From NCBI GenBank assembly GCA_035630195.1, contig DASQLD010000352.1, forward strand, positions 1-6,705: a DNA stretch of 6,705 bases. Direction: 5' to 3'. Positions 5,551 to 6,705 of this stretch are shown in pieces. Both the position numbers and the translations under genes were made by a program. The stretch comes from DASQDN01 sp035630195 (GTDB lineage Bacteria; Acidobacteriota; Terriglobia; Bryobacterales; Bryobacteraceae). A model generated the notes under the pieces. It saw only the letters and a program-made list of their open reading frames with translations. It had not been told where the DNA came from and made no database searches. The first letter of the stretch is position 1; every line of letters begins with the position of its first letter.

Positions 5551-6506
5551 GCAAATATCGGATCCAACCGCTCGATTTCGGCGGATTGAAGACAGTTTCC
5601 ATCTACGAACGCGGCGGCAAGGTCCGTATCGAACATTTCGCCAAGACGTATCAAAAGGGAAGCGGTGTGCTCGGCGTGTTGGATGCCATGCCTCGTTTGC
5701 TGGCGTCGGATTCACTGCGCTCTGTGGCGGAAGCCTTGATCCATGCGCGCACGGCCGGCAAGCAGATTATTTGGGGGCTCGGCGGCCATGTCATTAAGTG
5801 CGGATTGGCGCCCGTTCTGCTCGATCTGATGAATCGCGGTTATGCGACTGCATTTGCAATGAACGGCTCGGCGGCGATCCATGATTTCGAGATCGCAATA
5901 GCGGGTTGGACGAGCGAAGATGTCGAGGCCGTATTGCCCGACGGCCGTTTTGGATCGGCGGAAGAAACGGGTCGCGAGATGAACCTTGCGATCGCTGATG
6001 GCGATAGCGCGGGATTGGGTATGGGAGAAGCGCTTGGCCTGCATCTTTCGCGAATCGCCAACCCGGAATTCGGTTTGCACAGTCTCGTTCTGGGAGCATG
6101 GAATGCTGGTGTGCCAGTCACTGTGCACGTAGCGATCGGAACCGATACACCACATACACATCCGGACGCAGAAGGCCATGCTATCGGGTCGGCATCGCAT
6201 CGCGACTTCCGGCTCTTCGCCAACATCGTCACGGGACTTCATGATGGCGGTGTCTACATCAATCTCGGTTCAGCCGTCGTTATGCCGGAAGTGTTTCTGA
6301 AGGCCATCTCGGTGGCTCGCAATCTCGGCTATCCTCTTGGCCAGTTCACGACTGTGAATTTTGATTTCCTGCAGCATTACCGGCCGAAGGTCAACGTAGT
6401 GGAGCGGCCTCACGCCCAATCCGGTGGCAAAGGATATTCGATCACGGGACACCATGAAATTCTGCTGCCGATCCTGGCGGCTCTGCTCATCGAGTGTGAG
6501 CCTTGA
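5547..6506 (+). CDS. Conserved uncharacterised protein, tentatively deoxyhypusine-synthase-like
   Basis: A 319-aa soluble protein with no signal peptide or clear membrane helix. Conserved-looking blocks are IIWGLGGHVIKCGLAPVLLD (74-93), a Gly-rich Rossmann-like segment; AMNGSAAIHDFEIAIAG (104-120); HVAIGTDTPHTHP (194-206), a His-rich loop; GGVYINLGSAVVMPEVFLKA (234-253); NFDFLQHYRP (271-280); and SITGHHEILLPILAALL (298-314). The second and fourth blocks recall, at motif level only, the glycine-rich segment and the YIN-to-lysine active-site region of deoxyhypusine synthase, whose fold binds NAD. Bacteria lack the usual eIF5A substrate, so the reaction here is unknown. The start is a TTG overlapping the uvrA stop (TTGA, 5547-5550), with GGAAGG 4 nt upstream; the protein begins directly with an ordinary N-terminus. 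It ends in another TTGA overlap with the next gene, so it is translationally coupled on both sides. The gene is certain; the family call is weak. Confidence 0.9.
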   Translation: MSKYRIQPLDFGGLKTVSIYERGGKVRIEHFAKTYQKGSGVLGVLDAMPRLLASDSLRSVAEALIHARTAGKQIIWGLGGHVIKCGLAPVLLDLMNRGYATAFAMNGSAAIHDFEIAIAGWTSEDVEAVLPDGRFGSAEETGREMNLAIADGDSAGLGMGEALGLHLSRIANPEFGLHSLVLGAWNAGVPVTVHVAIGTDTPHTHPDAEGHAIGSASHRDFRLFANIVTGLHDGGVYINLGSAVVMPEVFLKAISVARNLGYPLGQFTTVNFDFLQHYRPKVNVVERPHAQSGGKGYSITGHHEILLPILAALLIECEP

Positions 6507-6705
6507 TTGACGAAGCCGCCGATGAGCCGTTCTGGTCCTGGACCGACCTGATCCTTTTCCTGGGGCTCGGCATTCCCGCTTTCATTGCCACGTTCGTCAT
6601 CACGCAGCTTGGGATGATGTCGGTGACCAATAACAAGGCGCTGCTGCTGATGATCCCGCAGTTTCTTGCTCAGGCGGCGATGCTGATACCTATCGCGCTG
6701 TTGTT
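6503..6705 (+). CDS. Polytopic membrane protein, probable CPBP-family intramembrane protease, 3' partial
   Basis: The frame is open from a TTG that overlaps the preceding stop (TTGA, 6503-6506) to the right edge, giving 67 codons. The protein starts with an acidic stretch and PFWSWTDL (9-16), then a first membrane helix (LILFLGLGIPAFIATFVI, 16-33), a short polar loop (SVTNNK, 40-45) and a second helix (LLLMIPQFLAQAAMLIPIAL, 47-66). A Pro-Phe-Trp opening right before helix 1 is common in CPBP-family (CAAX protease and bacteriocin-processing, ABI-type) proteins, but the catalytic EExxxR and later histidine motifs would lie beyond the window, so the family cannot be confirmed. The upstream Shine-Dalgarno is weak (GTGAG). 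The coupling places it in the uvrA operon. An intact membrane-protein gene is well supported; the protease call is tentative. Confidence 0.75.
   Translation, partial: MIDEAADEPFWSWTDLILFLGLGIPAFIATFVITQLGMMSVTNNKALLLMIPQFLAQAAMLIPIALL

Noticed and set aside
5176..5715. 179-aa minus-strand ORF across the uvrA/DHS-like junction
   Set aside because: Antisense to two clear genes, with low-complexity, non-family-like sequence.
5712..6242. 176-aa and 130-aa minus-strand ORFs inside the DHS-like gene
   Set aside because: Overlapping shadows in two frames of a gene with clear conserved blocks on the plus strand.
1..6705. Mobile elements, CRISPR arrays, tRNA or rRNA genes
   Set aside because: No transposase-like ORF, terminal repeats, regularly spaced direct repeats or RNA-gene sequence was recognised by eye.

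Overview
The window is a compact, all-plus-strand stretch of a bacterial chromosome with moderate-to-high GC outside one short AT-rich gap. An acidobacterial origin (Bryobacterales/Solibacter-like) is the best guess. The basis is family-level: an ECF-like sigma factor paired with a DUF4384-like single-pass membrane protein, and an amidohydrolase of a type common in that phylum. No rRNA or other phylogenetic marker is present, so this is inference.

Layout, left to right: (1) the C-terminal part of an amidohydrolase_2 family metal-dependent hydrolase, cut by the left edge; (2) a sigma-70 family (ECF-like) sigma factor only 7 nt downstream; (3) a single-pass membrane protein with an anti-sigma-like cytoplasmic head, a Pro/Ala/Lys-rich linker and a DUF4384-like outer domain, joined to the sigma gene by an ATGA overlap; (4) a gap of about 270 nt carrying an unrecognised 91-codon ORF, ending in an AT-rich stretch that probably holds a promoter; (5) a small PGPGW-like two-helix membrane protein that appears to start at a CTG codon behind a good Shine-Dalgarno sequence; (6) a full-length uvrA; (7) an uncharacterised 319-aa protein, tentatively deoxyhypusine-synthase-like, starting at a TTG that overlaps the uvrA stop; (8) the N-terminal part of a membrane protein, probably a CPBP-family intramembrane protease, again starting at a TTG overlapping the previous stop.

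The genes fall into two probable transcription units. The first is the sigma/membrane-protein pair, which looks like a one-component regulatory module and may be co-transcribed with the hydrolase. The second is PGPGW-like protein, uvrA, DHS-like protein and CPBP protein, packed with 9-nt or overlapping junctions, so that a nucleotide-excision-repair gene is tied to two genes of unknown purpose. No RNA gene, CRISPR array, insertion sequence, attachment site or origin was seen. I saw no clearly new multi-gene system. The points most worth a second look are the uvrA operon partners, the non-canonical start codons, and the coding status of the gap at 2265-2532.
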